A DNA stretch of 64,000 nucleotides. Source: Roseovarius aestuarii (lineage in GTDB: Bacteria > Pseudomonadota > Alphaproteobacteria > Rhodobacterales > Rhodobacteraceae). Every line of letters starts with the position of its first letter. Position 1 is the stretch's first letter. Below, in pieces: positions 27,891 through 36,763 of the stretch. The stretch spans positions 26,084 through 90,083 of the forward strand of contig JAPWHL010000017.1 in assembly GCA_027214255.1 (NCBI GenBank). Direction: 5' to 3'. The notes under the pieces were generated by a model that worked only from the letters and a program-made list of their open reading frames with translations, was not told the origin of the DNA and made no database searches. The position numbers were made by a program, and so were the translations under genes.

Positions 27891-27919
27891 ATAATCCAAT
27901 ATCTTGACAGATGTGTCAA
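27891..27919 (-). promoter_or_regulatory. putative promoter of the tetR-type gene
   Basis: On the - strand: -35 TTGACA (27914-27919), 17-bp spacer, -10 GATTAT (27891-27896). The predicted start lies at or within a base or two of the ATG at 27884. The -35 is half of the first palindromic operator, which suggests autorepression. Confidence 0.45.
27904..27919. promoter_or_regulatory. candidate TetR operator 1
   Basis: Perfect palindrome TTGACA-GATG-TGTCAA, 20 bp upstream of the TetR start codon, between it and the divergent flavin oxidoreductase gene. Size and symmetry fit a TetR dimer. Confidence 0.6.
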
Positions 27920-27924
27920 GGATG

Positions 27925-27940
27925 GGGACAGTTATGTCAA
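27925..27940. promoter_or_regulatory. candidate TetR operator 2
   Basis: Second, imperfect copy: GGGACA-GTTA-TGTCAA. The right arm and the 4-bp spacer length match operator 1; the centres are 21 bp apart, two helical turns, so two dimers could sit on the same face of the DNA. Confidence 0.5.
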
Positions 27941-28000
27941 TTCCGTCCGAGTCGACGTCCATCCGCCCTCACGCCAGCACATGACAGCAAAGAGATCGCA

Positions 28001-30046
28001 ATGACCAAAGACCCGCTTTTGCAGCCTTATCAACTCAAACACCTGACACTGAAAAACCGGATCATGACCACAAGTCACGAACCGGCCTATCCCGAAGACG
28101 GTATGCCCAAAGAGCGCTATGCCGCCTATCATGCCGAGCGCGCAAAGGCCGGTGTGGCACTGGCAATGACGGCGGGATCTGCCGCTGTGTCCAAAGACAG
28201 CCCGCCGGTGTTCAACAACGTGCTGGCCTACAAGGATGAGGTGGTGCCGTGGATTCAGAACCTGACGGATGGGTGCCACGAGCACGGCTGCGCCGTGATG
28301 ATCCAGTTGACGCATTTGGGGCGGCGGACGAATTGGAACAAAGGCGACTGGCTGCCTTCGGTGTCCTCCAGCAAGCATCGCGAACCTGCACACCGGGCCT
28401 ATCCCAAACTTCTGGAAGATTGGGATATCGAGCGGATCATCACTGATTTCGCGGATGCTGCCGAGCGCATGAAAGCGGGCGGAATGGACGGGATCGAAAT
28501 TCAGGCCTACGGGCATTTGGTGGATCAATTGTGGTCGCCTTTGACCAACGATCTGACGGGGCCATATGGGGGTGATACGTTGGAAAACCGTCTGCGGTTT
28601 CCGATGGATGTGCTGTCTGCGATCCGCAAACGGGTTGGCGAGGATTTCATCGTGGGCATCCGTTATACGGCGGATGAAGTGCAAAAGGGCGGTATCGACG
28701 CTATCGAAGGTATCGAAATTTCCAAACGTCTGGCTGCGTCAGGTCTTGTCGATTTTCTGAACGTGATCCGGGGGCGCATCCATACCGACCCGGCGATGAC
28801 TGACGTGATCCCGGTGCAGGGCATGGCCAGTGCGCCGCATCTGGATTTTGCGGGTGAGGTGCGCCGCGCCACCGGAATGCCCACCTTTCACGCGGCGCGC
28901 ATCCCCGATGTCGCCACCGCGCGCCACGCGATAGCGGATGGCCTGTTGGATATGGTTGGTATGACGCGCGCGCATATGGCCGACCCGCATGTCGTGCGCA
29001 AAATCATGGAAGGGCGCGAGGATGATATCCGCCCCTGTGTCGGGGCGACCTTCTGTCTGGACCGGATTTACCAAGGGGGCGAGGCGTTGTGCCTGCATAA
29101 CGCGGCAACGGGGCGCGAATTGACCATGCCGCATGACATTCCCCCTGCGGGCAGTCCCAAAAAGGTGGTGATCATCGGCGCGGGACCGGCCGGATTGGAG
29201 GCCGCGCGTGTCGCCTCCGAGCGGGGCCATGATGTCACCGTCTTCGAGGCGGCCGCCGATCCCGGCGGGCAGGTGCGCCTGACGGCACAAACCCCGCGGC
29301 GGCGTGAGATGATTGGCATCATCGATTGGCGCATGGCGCAATGCGCGGCCCGCGATGTGACCTTTCATTTCAACACTCTGGCCGAGGTCGCAGATGTAAC
29401 AGCCCTGAAACCGGATGTGGTGATTGTCGCAACAGGTGGCCTACCCAATACAGAACTGTTTGAAAAAGGCCGGGACGAGCCGCATGTCGTCTCGGCGTGG
29501 GATATCATCTCGGGGGATGTGAAACCCGCCGAGTCCATTCTGATCTATGACGAAAGCGGCGACCATCCGGCCCTTCAGGCCGCCGAGGTGGCCATTGCTG
29601 CGGGTGCCAAAGTCGAGGTGATGACGCCGGACCGTACATTCTCGCCCGAGATCATGGCGATGAATCTGGTGCCGTACATGCGCAGTCTGCAAGGCAAGGG
29701 CGTTCAGTTTACCGTCACCCGGCGTCTGATGGGGGTGGCGCAGGATGGCAACAAGCTGACCGCGACCATCGGCACGGATTACAGTGATCTGACCGAAAAG
29801 TCCGAATACGATCAGGTGGTTGTCAATTATGGCACGCTGCCTTTGGATGACCTGTATTTTGAGCTGAAGCCGCTGTCATCCAATGGTGGGGCCGTTGATC
29901 ATGATGCGCTGATTGCAGGGCGCGCTCAGTCGATTATCCGCAATCCCGAAGGCGTGTTTCAACTGTTCCGTATCGGGGATGCGGTATCGGCGCGCAACAC
30001 GCATGCGGCGATCTATGATGCGCTGCGGCTGGTAAAGGATATCTGA
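28001..30046 (+). CDS. FMN/FAD flavin oxidoreductase, N-methylproline demethylase (StcD)-like
   Basis: 681 aa. An N-terminal old-yellow-enzyme TIM barrel (1-350; LKHLTLKNRIMTTSHEPAYP, MIQLTHLGRR, GGMDGIEIQAYGHLVDQLWS) is joined to a C-terminal FAD/NAD(P)-binding half (KKVVIIGAGPAGLEAARVAS about 386). The architecture is that of trimethylamine dehydrogenase and 2,4-dienoyl-CoA reductase. The linker that should hold a [4Fe-4S] cluster reads PCVGATFCLDR...ALCLHN, so one of four expected Cys is Ala and the spacing is altered. I recall the same feature in the StcD-like demethylases of proline-betaine breakdown, which supports that subgroup. ATG 28001 is preferred over the frame start at 27911. Next gene: ProC-like reductase after 1 bp. 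Confidence 0.82.
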   Translation: MTKDPLLQPYQLKHLTLKNRIMTTSHEPAYPEDGMPKERYAAYHAERAKAGVALAMTAGSAAVSKDSPPVFNNVLAYKDEVVPWIQNLTDGCHEHGCAVMIQLTHLGRRTNWNKGDWLPSVSSSKHREPAHRAYPKLLEDWDIERIITDFADAAERMKAGGMDGIEIQAYGHLVDQLWSPLTNDLTGPYGGDTLENRLRFPMDVLSAIRKRVGEDFIVGIRYTADEVQKGGIDAIEGIEISKRLAASGLVDFLNVIRGRIHTDPAMTDVIPVQGMASAPHLDFAGEVRRATGMPTFHAARIPDVATARHAIADGLLDMVGMTRAHMADPHVVRKIMEGREDDIRPCVGATFCLDRIYQGGEALCLHNAATGRELTMPHDIPPAGSPKKVVIIGAGPAGLEAARVASERGHDVTVFEAAADPGGQVRLTAQTPRRREMIGIIDWRMAQCAARDVTFHFNTLAEVADVTALKPDVVIVATGGLPNTELFEKGRDEPHVVSAWDIISGDVKPAESILIYDESGDHPALQAAEVAIAAGAKVEVMTPDRTFSPEIMAMNLVPYMRSLQGKGVQFTVTRRLMGVAQDGNKLTATIGTDYSDLTEKSEYDQVVVNYGTLPLDDLYFELKPLSSNGGAVDHDALIAGRAQSIIRNPEGVFQLFRIGDAVSARNTHAAIYDALRLVKDI

Positions 30047-30047
30047 C

Positions 30048-30779
30048 ATGAACATCGGTTTTATCGGCACTGGCACCATTGCGTCGGCTGTGGTCGAGGG
30101 CATTGCAGGTGACGGGCACGTCATCGCAGTTTCTAAGCGCAGCGCGGCCCATTCTGCCCGACTGGCTGGCGCTTTTCCGAACGTTACCGCGCAGGACAAT
30201 CAAACGGTTGTCGATCAAAGCGACGTGATTTTTGTCGGGCTGATGGCCGAGGCGGCGGGTGACATCCTCGGGGCGCTGACCTTTCGCGCAGATCAACGGA
30301 TCGTGTCCCTGATGGCCGGGGCCAGTTTGGCCGAGGTGGCGGATATGGTCGCCCCGGCCACCGCGACGACAATTATGATCCCTTTCCCCGGTATCGCGCT
30401 GGGCGGCTCACCCTTTATGGGATACGGTGATACCGACCTGTTGGAGGGTCTGTTTGGCGCACGCAACACCCTGTTTGCATTGCAATCCGAGGCTGAATTG
30501 ACCGCGTATAACTGCGCGCAGGCTGTGCTGTCACCTGCGGTTCGAATGGCCAATGATGCGGCTGACTGGTTGGGGGCGCGGGTTAGCGACCCGGCGCAGG
30601 GCGAGGCGTTCTTGCGCGCGTTGGTCGGGTCCAGTTTGATGGGAGGAGACTGTGCGTCGCTACTGGCTGCTTTGGACACGCCGGGTGGGTACAATCAACG
30701 GCTGCGCAACCATATGACCGACAGCGGCATGAGCGCGACATTGGCGGAGGGTTTGAACCGGTTGGAGCGAGAAGAATGA
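30048..30779 (+). CDS. pyrroline-5-carboxylate reductase (ProC)-like oxidoreductase
   Basis: 243 aa. N-terminal Rossmann fold MNIGFIGTGTIASAVVEGIA and the ProC-like segment FVGLMAEAAGDILGAL; a helical dimerisation domain forms the C-terminus. Usual ProC is about 270 aa and ends with a conserved SPGGTT-type segment; here the equivalent is LDTPGGYNQ, so the active-site loop is altered. It is sandwiched without gaps between two flavin oxidoreductases (1 bp and a 4-bp overlap), so it likely reduces or oxidises a cyclic imine formed from an N-methylated amino acid rather than making housekeeping proline. Exact substrate unknown. Confidence 0.82.
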   Translation: MNIGFIGTGTIASAVVEGIAGDGHVIAVSKRSAAHSARLAGAFPNVTAQDNQTVVDQSDVIFVGLMAEAAGDILGALTFRADQRIVSLMAGASLAEVADMVAPATATTIMIPFPGIALGGSPFMGYGDTDLLEGLFGARNTLFALQSEAELTAYNCAQAVLSPAVRMANDAADWLGARVSDPAQGEAFLRALVGSSLMGGDCASLLAALDTPGGYNQRLRNHMTDSGMSATLAEGLNRLEREE

Positions 30780-32755
30780 GTTTTTCACATATCTTCAAGC
30801 CGATCCAGCTACGTCACAAAACCTTAAAAAATCGCGTAGTTTTCGGCGCGCATACCACCAACATGGCCGATGGCGGTCTGCCCGGCGCACAACATCTGGG
30901 CTATTACCTTGAACGTGCGATGGGGGGGGCGGCGATGATCGTGGTCGAGCCCGTGCCGGTCCACCCCGCGACTGTTTTGACGCGCGGAAATTTCCGCCCT
31001 TCCTGTGACAGTGTGATCCCGCATTTCGCAAAGATTACAAAAGCCTGTCAGGCGCATGGTACGGTAATGATCCAACAGTTGTATCATGTCGGCGCACATG
31101 GCGATTCTGACAATTCGTGGCACGCGCATTGGTCGCCTTCGGGTGGGCCCAGCTATCATGACAGCGACGGTAGCCATGAAATGAGCGAGGCTGAAATCGA
31201 AGAAACGATTGACGGCTTTGTGCAGGCCGCGATCCGCTGTCAAAAGGCCGGATTTGACGGTGTCGAAGTCTGGGCGGCCTATCATGGGCTGCTGGATCAG
31301 TTTTGGACCCCCTTTTCCAATCAACGTACAGATAGGTGGGGCGGCAGTCTGGAAAATCGCACGCGTGCGTCCCGTGAGGTTCTGACACGTATCCGTGCGG
31401 CCTGTGGCGAGGATTTCATTATTGGTCTGGCGGTCAATGACGAACCCGATGTCGAGGTCGCGCTAAGTGTCGCGCAAACTGCTGAAATCGTGGCCATGCA
31501 CGACGCCGAAGGTCTTATGGATTACGTGACATGCGGCTCGGGGGGGTATTTTGACTTTTACAAAATCATCCCGGCGTTTGTGTATGGTGAAAAACTGGGC
31601 GTTGATTTGGCCGAGACATTGAAAGGCGTGGTGAAAAACGCGCTTGTGACGGCAGAAAGCCATATCAGAACGCCCGAGAACGCCAATACGGTTCTAGGGG
31701 CGGGGCAGGCGGATCTGGTCTCGATCGTGCGCGGACAAATCGCGGATCCGCATTTGGTGGCCAAGGCAGAGGCAGGGCGCGAGGGTGATATTCGCGGCTG
31801 TATTTCATGTAATCAGCAATGCTGGGGCAGGCGCAGCCGGGATTACTATATTTCATGCCTGATCAATCCGTCGGCGGGCCATGAATATCTGTGGGGTGGG
31901 GATCGTTTCACAGCCACAATCGCGCCGAAATCGGTGCTGGTGGTCGGTGGCGGCCCTGCGGGGTTGGAGGCCGCGCGCGTCGCCGCCGAGCGGGGGCACG
32001 AGGTGACACTGGCCGAGGCCGGGCCGGATCTGGGCGGGCAGTTCCGTCTGGCCGGATTACAGCCGCGACGGGGGCAAATCACGGAATTGCTGGGCTGGTA
32101 TCAGCGACAACTGGATGGGCTGGGGGTTGACCTGCGGTTCAACACTTACATGGACACCGATGAGATCGTGGCGCATGGGGCCGATCACGTGGTTCTTGCC
32201 ACCGGATCGTTGCCCGCTGAAACGGGGTTCCAAAAGGCACTGCCGCGTCACGCGACCTTGCCAGGGATTGCGCTTGGCGCGGTTTGGTCCGTCGAGGACG
32301 TGATGATGCGCGTTGCGCGTCCGGGTGCGCATGTGATCGTTTTGGACGAAGGCGGTAACTGGCGGGGGTGTGGCACCGCTTGGCGGCTGGCCGAGGACGG
32401 TCATAAGGTGACGCTGATCACGCCTGACGCGTTGGTGGGCAAAGAACTTCAACGTTCGGCCACGGATTGGCCCTTGCGGCGTGCACTGGCGCTGTTGGGC
32501 GTGACCTTTATGACCGATACGGCGATTGCAGAATGGGGGGGCAACGGGGCCATGGTGCAATGTCTGTTGACTGGTCGGACGCAATACATAAAGGCGGATG
32601 CGCTGGTTATGGCGACAACCAATGTCGCCAATGCAGACCTGCGCGGCACGCTATCTGACCATGGCATAGATGCGGCCTTGATCGGGGATGCGAACACGGC
32701 GCGCAATGCGGCCTATGCCATTTTTGAAGGGCGTAAACTGGCGCTGACGCTCTGA
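30776..32755 (+). CDS. NADH:flavin oxidoreductase (trimethylamine dehydrogenase-like)
   Basis: 659 aa. TIM-barrel FMN domain (FKPIQLRHKTLKNRVVFGAH; GFDGVEVWAAYHGLLDQFW; TDRWGGSLENRTR), then a canonical [4Fe-4S] binding site GCISCNQQCWGRRSRDYYIS followed by C (C-x2-C-x3-C-x11-C, about residue 342), then the FAD/NAD half (SVLVVGGGPAGLEAARVAAE). The cluster is intact, unlike in the first enzyme of the operon. Substrate candidates are N-methylated amines or glycine/proline betaine derivatives. The start overlaps the ProC-like stop (ATGA), so the three genes form one unit controlled by the divergent TetR regulator. Confidence 0.85.
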   Translation: MSFSHIFKPIQLRHKTLKNRVVFGAHTTNMADGGLPGAQHLGYYLERAMGGAAMIVVEPVPVHPATVLTRGNFRPSCDSVIPHFAKITKACQAHGTVMIQQLYHVGAHGDSDNSWHAHWSPSGGPSYHDSDGSHEMSEAEIEETIDGFVQAAIRCQKAGFDGVEVWAAYHGLLDQFWTPFSNQRTDRWGGSLENRTRASREVLTRIRAACGEDFIIGLAVNDEPDVEVALSVAQTAEIVAMHDAEGLMDYVTCGSGGYFDFYKIIPAFVYGEKLGVDLAETLKGVVKNALVTAESHIRTPENANTVLGAGQADLVSIVRGQIADPHLVAKAEAGREGDIRGCISCNQQCWGRRSRDYYISCLINPSAGHEYLWGGDRFTATIAPKSVLVVGGGPAGLEAARVAAERGHEVTLAEAGPDLGGQFRLAGLQPRRGQITELLGWYQRQLDGLGVDLRFNTYMDTDEIVAHGADHVVLATGSLPAETGFQKALPRHATLPGIALGAVWSVEDVMMRVARPGAHVIVLDEGGNWRGCGTAWRLAEDGHKVTLITPDALVGKELQRSATDWPLRRALALLGVTFMTDTAIAEWGGNGAMVQCLLTGRTQYIKADALVMATTNVANADLRGTLSDHGIDAALIGDANTARNAAYAIFEGRKLALTL

Positions 32756-33061
32756 CGTTTTTGCGGGCCTGCGTTAGCGCAATTGACATGCGTCGCTTGC
32801 GTACCTACCTTTTCTATTATGAAGGTACACGCAGATCATTTTCGATTTCGCCTGCTGACCCGCCCGTAGCCCCGGGCGGCATGGGCGCGTCTGCGCCTGA
32901 CCAGCCTCCGGGGCCCTCCACCGCGTACATCTGAACTCTTAAAGATATGCCCGTCTGGCCACAGTCCGGCCAAGGCCATCGCCGGATGGGCTCCATATCG
33001 AACAAGTTCAACCCTCTCGTTCTCAACTTTACCAATCGCTTGATCATAAGGATGCAGGCAT
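32756..33061 (+). other. intergenic region upstream of the rnk-like gene
   Basis: 306 bp. It contains TTGACA at 32783-32788 with only a weak -10 17 bp later, and a 7-bp GC-rich stem (32860-32866 with 32873-32879, CCGCCCG/CGGGCGG) that could fold in the leader of the next gene. No coding potential or known riboswitch recognised. Confidence 0.4.
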
Positions 33062-33514
33062 ATGACATCTCAGACACTGAACCCCGTCAAAAAGCGGAGC
33101 GGGCGAGCACCCAAAGTGGTGATCAGCGAGGCCGAGCTTAATCATATCGAGGCACTGGCCGAAGGCGCGTATCAGCGCAACCCGACGTTGGCGGACCGTC
33201 TGCTGGAAGAGCTGAGCCGTGCGCGCATCGTCAAGGCAGCCAAAATGCCCGAAAACGTGGTGTCGATGGGCAGCCACGTGGTTTATCGCGATGAAACTAC
33301 GGGCCAGGAGACATCCATCACACTGGTCTATCCGGAGCATGCGGATATCGCCCGTCAGCGCGTTTCGTTGATGACACCAATCGGTGTGTCACTGTTGGGC
33401 CTTTCCGAGGGGGCGGTTTTTGACTGGAATACGCGGGATAATGAACGCCGGACGCTGACAGTGATCCGTGTGCGCCAGCCTGCGGCGGCCGACACGCCGG
33501 TTGCCGGAACGTAA
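33062..33514 (+). CDS. Rnk-like nucleoside diphosphate kinase regulator (GreA/GreB C-terminal fold)
   Basis: 150 aa. The second half is the GreA/GreB C-terminal beta-barrel found in Rnk: VSMGSHVVYRDETTGQETSI, LVYPEHADIARQRVSLMTPI, GVSLLGLSEGAVFDW. The N-terminus lacks the long coiled coil of Gre factors and has a short helix (ISEAELNHIEALAEGAYQ). Rnk proteins bind RNA polymerase or affect nucleotide pools; the precise role here is unknown. Apparently monocistronic, with about 120 bp before the polyketide synthase gene. Confidence 0.88.
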   Translation: MTSQTLNPVKKRSGRAPKVVISEAELNHIEALAEGAYQRNPTLADRLLEELSRARIVKAAKMPENVVSMGSHVVYRDETTGQETSITLVYPEHADIARQRVSLMTPIGVSLLGLSEGAVFDWNTRDNERRTLTVIRVRQPAAADTPVAGT

Positions 33515-33632
33515 GCGGCGCTGTAACGGCGTAGTTGATTTACCTGTTGGTTTTCTTCCGGTCGGTTTACATTAGGAACTGACCGGGACTGACCGTCTAA
33601 CAGATCAGACCTTGACCAGAATAGGATCTGAT

Positions 33633-34697
33633 ATGTCTGTTTATTTGCATGGTCTGTCGACGACACTTCCGCCACATTGCCTTGAACAACGCGATGTCGA
33701 ATCTCGCGCCACGGATCTGTTTGCCGGAAAATACCCGCAGTTTGCCCGCCTTTCGCGGACCTTTCGAACCTCAGGGGTTGAACGGCGGTACTCTGTTGTG
33801 CCGCTGGAATGGTTCATGGTCGATCACGGATGGAATTCCCGCTCGGACGCTTATCTGGCCGGGGCCAAGGCATTGTTCATTCAGGCGGTCGACGCAGCCT
33901 TGCAGGACGCCGGGTGGAGCGCTGGCGAGGTTGATTGTGTGGTCACGGTTTCTTCAACGGGTATCGCGACACCGACGCTGGATGCGCAAGTATTCACACA
34001 GGTCGGATTTCGCCGCGATATCATGCGCGTGCCTGTCTTTGGGCTGGGCTGTGCAGGGGGCGTGACGGGCCTGTCGATCGCGCAGGCATTGTCAAGCGCC
34101 AAGCCAAACGCAAAGGTGTTGTTGGTCGTGGTCGAGGCCTGTTCCCTGTCGTTTCGCGCAGATCGTTTGCAAAAGGCGGATATCATCGCGGCAGTCCTGT
34201 TTGGCGACGGGGCTGCTGCGGCCTGCCTGAGCGGTGCCAAACCGAATACGCGACAGGTGGTCACGCTGGGGCGCGGGCATCAGACGCTGTGGCCTGATAC
34301 GCTGAACATCATGGGGTGGGATGTGGATGATACCGGGCTGGGCGTTGTGTTTGATCGCTCAATCCCCGAATTCGTTCGGACCGAGTTTGCGCAGGCGACC
34401 ACGGGTGCTTTGCACGCGACGGGCCTGAGCCATCAAGAGATTGACCGATATGTTTGTCATCCCGGTGGCGCCAAGGTGGTGGCTGCAATCGAGGAGGCGC
34501 TGCTCCTTCCAGCGCTCGACCTTCAAGCCGAGAGGGACGTTCTGCGCGACTATGGCAACATGTCGGCCCCCACTGTTTTATTCGTTCTGAAACAGGTGTT
34601 GAGCACGGGCGCTAGGGGGCAGATGATGGCCTGCGCATTAGGGCCGGGTTTCACCGCGTCCTACCTGCCGCTTTACGTTGGTGAGGGCACGCGATGA
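33633..34697 (+). CDS. type III polyketide synthase (chalcone/stilbene synthase family)
   Basis: 354 aa homodimeric ketosynthase that loads an acyl-CoA starter and extends it with malonyl-CoA. The Cys-His-Asn triad is visible: Cys in FGLGCAGGVTGL (about 138), His in YVCHPGGAKVVAA (about 276), Asn in DYGNMSAPTVLF (about 309). Bacterial relatives make alkylpyrones or alkylresorcinols. ATG 33633 has AGGA seven bases upstream. The 4-bp overlap with an ICMT-like methyltransferase mirrors the Bacillus bpsA-bpsB and Streptomyces srsA-srsB pairs, where the partner O-methylates the product. Product here unknown. Confidence 0.93.
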   Translation: MSVYLHGLSTTLPPHCLEQRDVESRATDLFAGKYPQFARLSRTFRTSGVERRYSVVPLEWFMVDHGWNSRSDAYLAGAKALFIQAVDAALQDAGWSAGEVDCVVTVSSTGIATPTLDAQVFTQVGFRRDIMRVPVFGLGCAGGVTGLSIAQALSSAKPNAKVLLVVVEACSLSFRADRLQKADIIAAVLFGDGAAAACLSGAKPNTRQVVTLGRGHQTLWPDTLNIMGWDVDDTGLGVVFDRSIPEFVRTEFAQATTGALHATGLSHQEIDRYVCHPGGAKVVAAIEEALLLPALDLQAERDVLRDYGNMSAPTVLFVLKQVLSTGARGQMMACALGPGFTASYLPLYVGEGTR

Positions 34698-35194
34698 TGG
34701 CGCTGGCCCCGGTGGTTTTTTTGGCTTTTATTGTTGCTCAACGGTTAAGCGAGCTGGTGATCGCACGTCGCAATACCGCGCGGCTTCTGGCCGAAGGTGC
34801 GTATGAGGTGGGTGCGGCACACTATCCGGTTATGGTTGCGATGCACTGCTTGTGGATCGTGTGCTTGGTTGTGTTTGGCTACGATCAAACGGTCTTTTAC
34901 GGATGGCTGGTCGTGTTCGCGGTCTTGCAGGTGTTGCGGGTCTGGATTCTGGCAACGTTGGGGCGACGCTGGACGACTCGTATTATCGTATTGCCAGAAC
35001 CTTTAGTCGCGGGCGGCCCGTTTCGATATTTCAAACATCCCAATTACATTCTGGTCGTGGCCGAGATCATCGTCGCGCCGATGGTATTGGGTTTGCTATG
35101 GGTCGCTGTGATCTTCACTTTGTTGAATGCAGCGATGCTGTGGGTGCGTATCGGCGTCGAAGATCGGGCGCTGGCCCCGTTGCGGAAAACCTGA
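34694..35194 (+). CDS. isoprenylcysteine carboxyl methyltransferase-like membrane methylase
   Basis: 166 aa integral membrane protein with four or five helices and the ICMT C-terminal SAM-binding region FRYFKHPNYILVVAEI, followed by RIGVEDRALAPL. The N-terminal half has SELVIARRNTARLLAEGAYE and AAHYPVMVAMHCLW, typical of BpsB/SrsB partners of type III polyketide synthases. It probably O-methylates the phenolic lipid or alkylpyrone made by the upstream synthase, at the membrane. Overlaps that gene by 4 bp. Confidence 0.88.
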   Translation: MMALAPVVFLAFIVAQRLSELVIARRNTARLLAEGAYEVGAAHYPVMVAMHCLWIVCLVVFGYDQTVFYGWLVVFAVLQVLRVWILATLGRRWTTRIIVLPEPLVAGGPFRYFKHPNYILVVAEIIVAPMVLGLLWVAVIFTLLNAAMLWVRIGVEDRALAPLRKT

Positions 35195-35421
35195 CCGTCT
35201 CGGGGGTGGGGCGAGCGTTGCCAAAGGGCCCGTGCGCCCTGATATAAGGGCTCGCGCGGTTCCGTCGGTGACGATCTCTAGGCGGTGTTTGACCCGGTGA
35301 CGTCCTGCCGGGTGATCTGTGTGAAGGGGTATATATTCAGGACATATCTTGTGGCGATCGGCATTCTATGAGTAATTGAGCGGCACGCCGCGCAAGCGGA
35401 CAATACTGAAAGACCCCTATC

Positions 35422-36621
35422 ATGGCTGTTGTTACACGTACTGGAACCCATCTGTCTGTTTTGGCTGTGTTGGGTGTTTGCCACCTGCTGAACGATATGA
35501 TGCAATCCTTGATTCCTGCATCCTATCCGATCCTCAAGGACGCCTACGGTCTGGACTTTGTCCAGATTGGAATGATCACCCTGACGTTCCAATTGGCCGG
35601 ATCGTTGTTGCAGCCCGTGGCGGGCATGGTGACTGATCGTCGCCCCGCCCCCTATTCGCCGGTCGTGGGAATGATGTTCACCCTGTCGGGATTGGTCAGC
35701 CTTGCTTTTGCGCACAGCTATGCGGTCATCCTGATTTCGGTGGCCTTGATCGGTATCGGGTCGTCCATTTTCCATCCCGAAGCAACGCGGATGGCGCGTT
35801 ATGCCGCCGGAGGACGACAGGGGCTGGCACAGGGTATCTTTCAGGTTGGTGGGCAGGCGGGCGGCGCGCTGGGCCCGGTGTTTGCAGCCTTGATCATCGT
35901 GCCTTGGGGACAGCCCAGTCTTGCGTGGTTTGCGGTCAGTGCACTTCTGGCGATGATGTTGTTGACGTGGATCGGCAGCAAGCAACGCCAGTTAAGCGCA
36001 GAATTTGCGTCAATGCGTGCGCGTGCCAAAACAGGCGCTGAAACCGCCAGTCATGCCCCGCGAACCATCGCTATCGGCCTTGTCGTGCTGACTGTGCTGA
36101 TGTTTGCCAAGAACGCGTATGGCGAAAGCTTCCGCTCGTTCTATACGTTCTATCTGATCGAGCGGTTCGGCCTGACGATCCCGGCCTCGCAACTGATGTT
36201 GTTTGTGTTTTTGTTGGCGGCGGCCGTGGGCGTGCTGATTGGCGGGATGCTTGGCGATCGGATCGGACGTTATCGGATTATCTGGATTTCGGTGCTGGGG
36301 CCGTTGCCGCTGACGCTGATCCTGCCTTATGCGGATCTGTTTTGGACCGGGGTTTTGACCATCATGATCAATTTGATCATGGCCAGCGCGTTTGCGTCGA
36401 TATTGATCTATGCGATGGATTTGTTGCCCAATCGGATCGGCCTGATCGGGGGGCTGTTTTACGGGTTGAACTTTGGCTTGGCAGGGGTGGCTGCGGCCTG
36501 TTTAGGTGTGCTGGCGGACACGTATGGTGTCGAGGCAGTGTATCGAATTTGTTCGTTCCTGCCGCTTGTCGGGTTGCTGGCATGGTTTTTGCCACGCATT
36601 GACGAAGGAACGGGGCGCTAG
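35422..36621 (+). CDS. MFS transporter, fosmidomycin-resistance (Fsr) family
   Basis: 399 aa with 12 predicted helices. Family-specific blocks: LGVCHLLNDMMQSLIPASYP near the N-terminus, FHPEATRMARYAAGGRQG after helix 4, and LLPNRIGLIGGLFYGLNFG late. Fsr-type proteins export fosmidomycin and other small anionic or hydrophobic drugs. No regulator is adjacent. It lies 227 bp after the polyketide genes and could export their product, but the gap suggests independent transcription. The function assigned is efflux by family; the real substrate is unknown. Confidence 0.88.
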   Translation: MAVVTRTGTHLSVLAVLGVCHLLNDMMQSLIPASYPILKDAYGLDFVQIGMITLTFQLAGSLLQPVAGMVTDRRPAPYSPVVGMMFTLSGLVSLAFAHSYAVILISVALIGIGSSIFHPEATRMARYAAGGRQGLAQGIFQVGGQAGGALGPVFAALIIVPWGQPSLAWFAVSALLAMMLLTWIGSKQRQLSAEFASMRARAKTGAETASHAPRTIAIGLVVLTVLMFAKNAYGESFRSFYTFYLIERFGLTIPASQLMLFVFLLAAAVGVLIGGMLGDRIGRYRIIWISVLGPLPLTLILPYADLFWTGVLTIMINLIMASAFASILIYAMDLLPNRIGLIGGLFYGLNFGLAGVAAACLGVLADTYGVEAVYRICSFLPLVGLLAWFLPRIDEGTGR

Positions 36622-36724
36622 GCAGACATCCAAACCGTTTTGCGAATAATCTGGGAGCCTGAATTTCCCGGAAAACGCTAGCCGCGCGAAACCCATGATT
36701 TCATGGCTGGCGCATTCCTTGTCT

Positions 36725-36748
36725 AAGTGGTATTTGAAATGCGCATTT
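36725..36748. promoter_or_regulatory. candidate NsrR-type operator
   Basis: Two imperfect inverted halves, AAGTGGTATTT (36725-36735) and AAATGCGCATTT (36737-36748), resemble the NsrR consensus of two ATGYATTT-like arms; the right part is itself a perfect 12-bp palindrome. It sits 15 bp upstream of the DUF6522 start codon, in front of an operon that ends with an NsrR-like gene. Confidence 0.4.
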
Positions 36749-36763
36749 AGCGAAGGACTCCGG

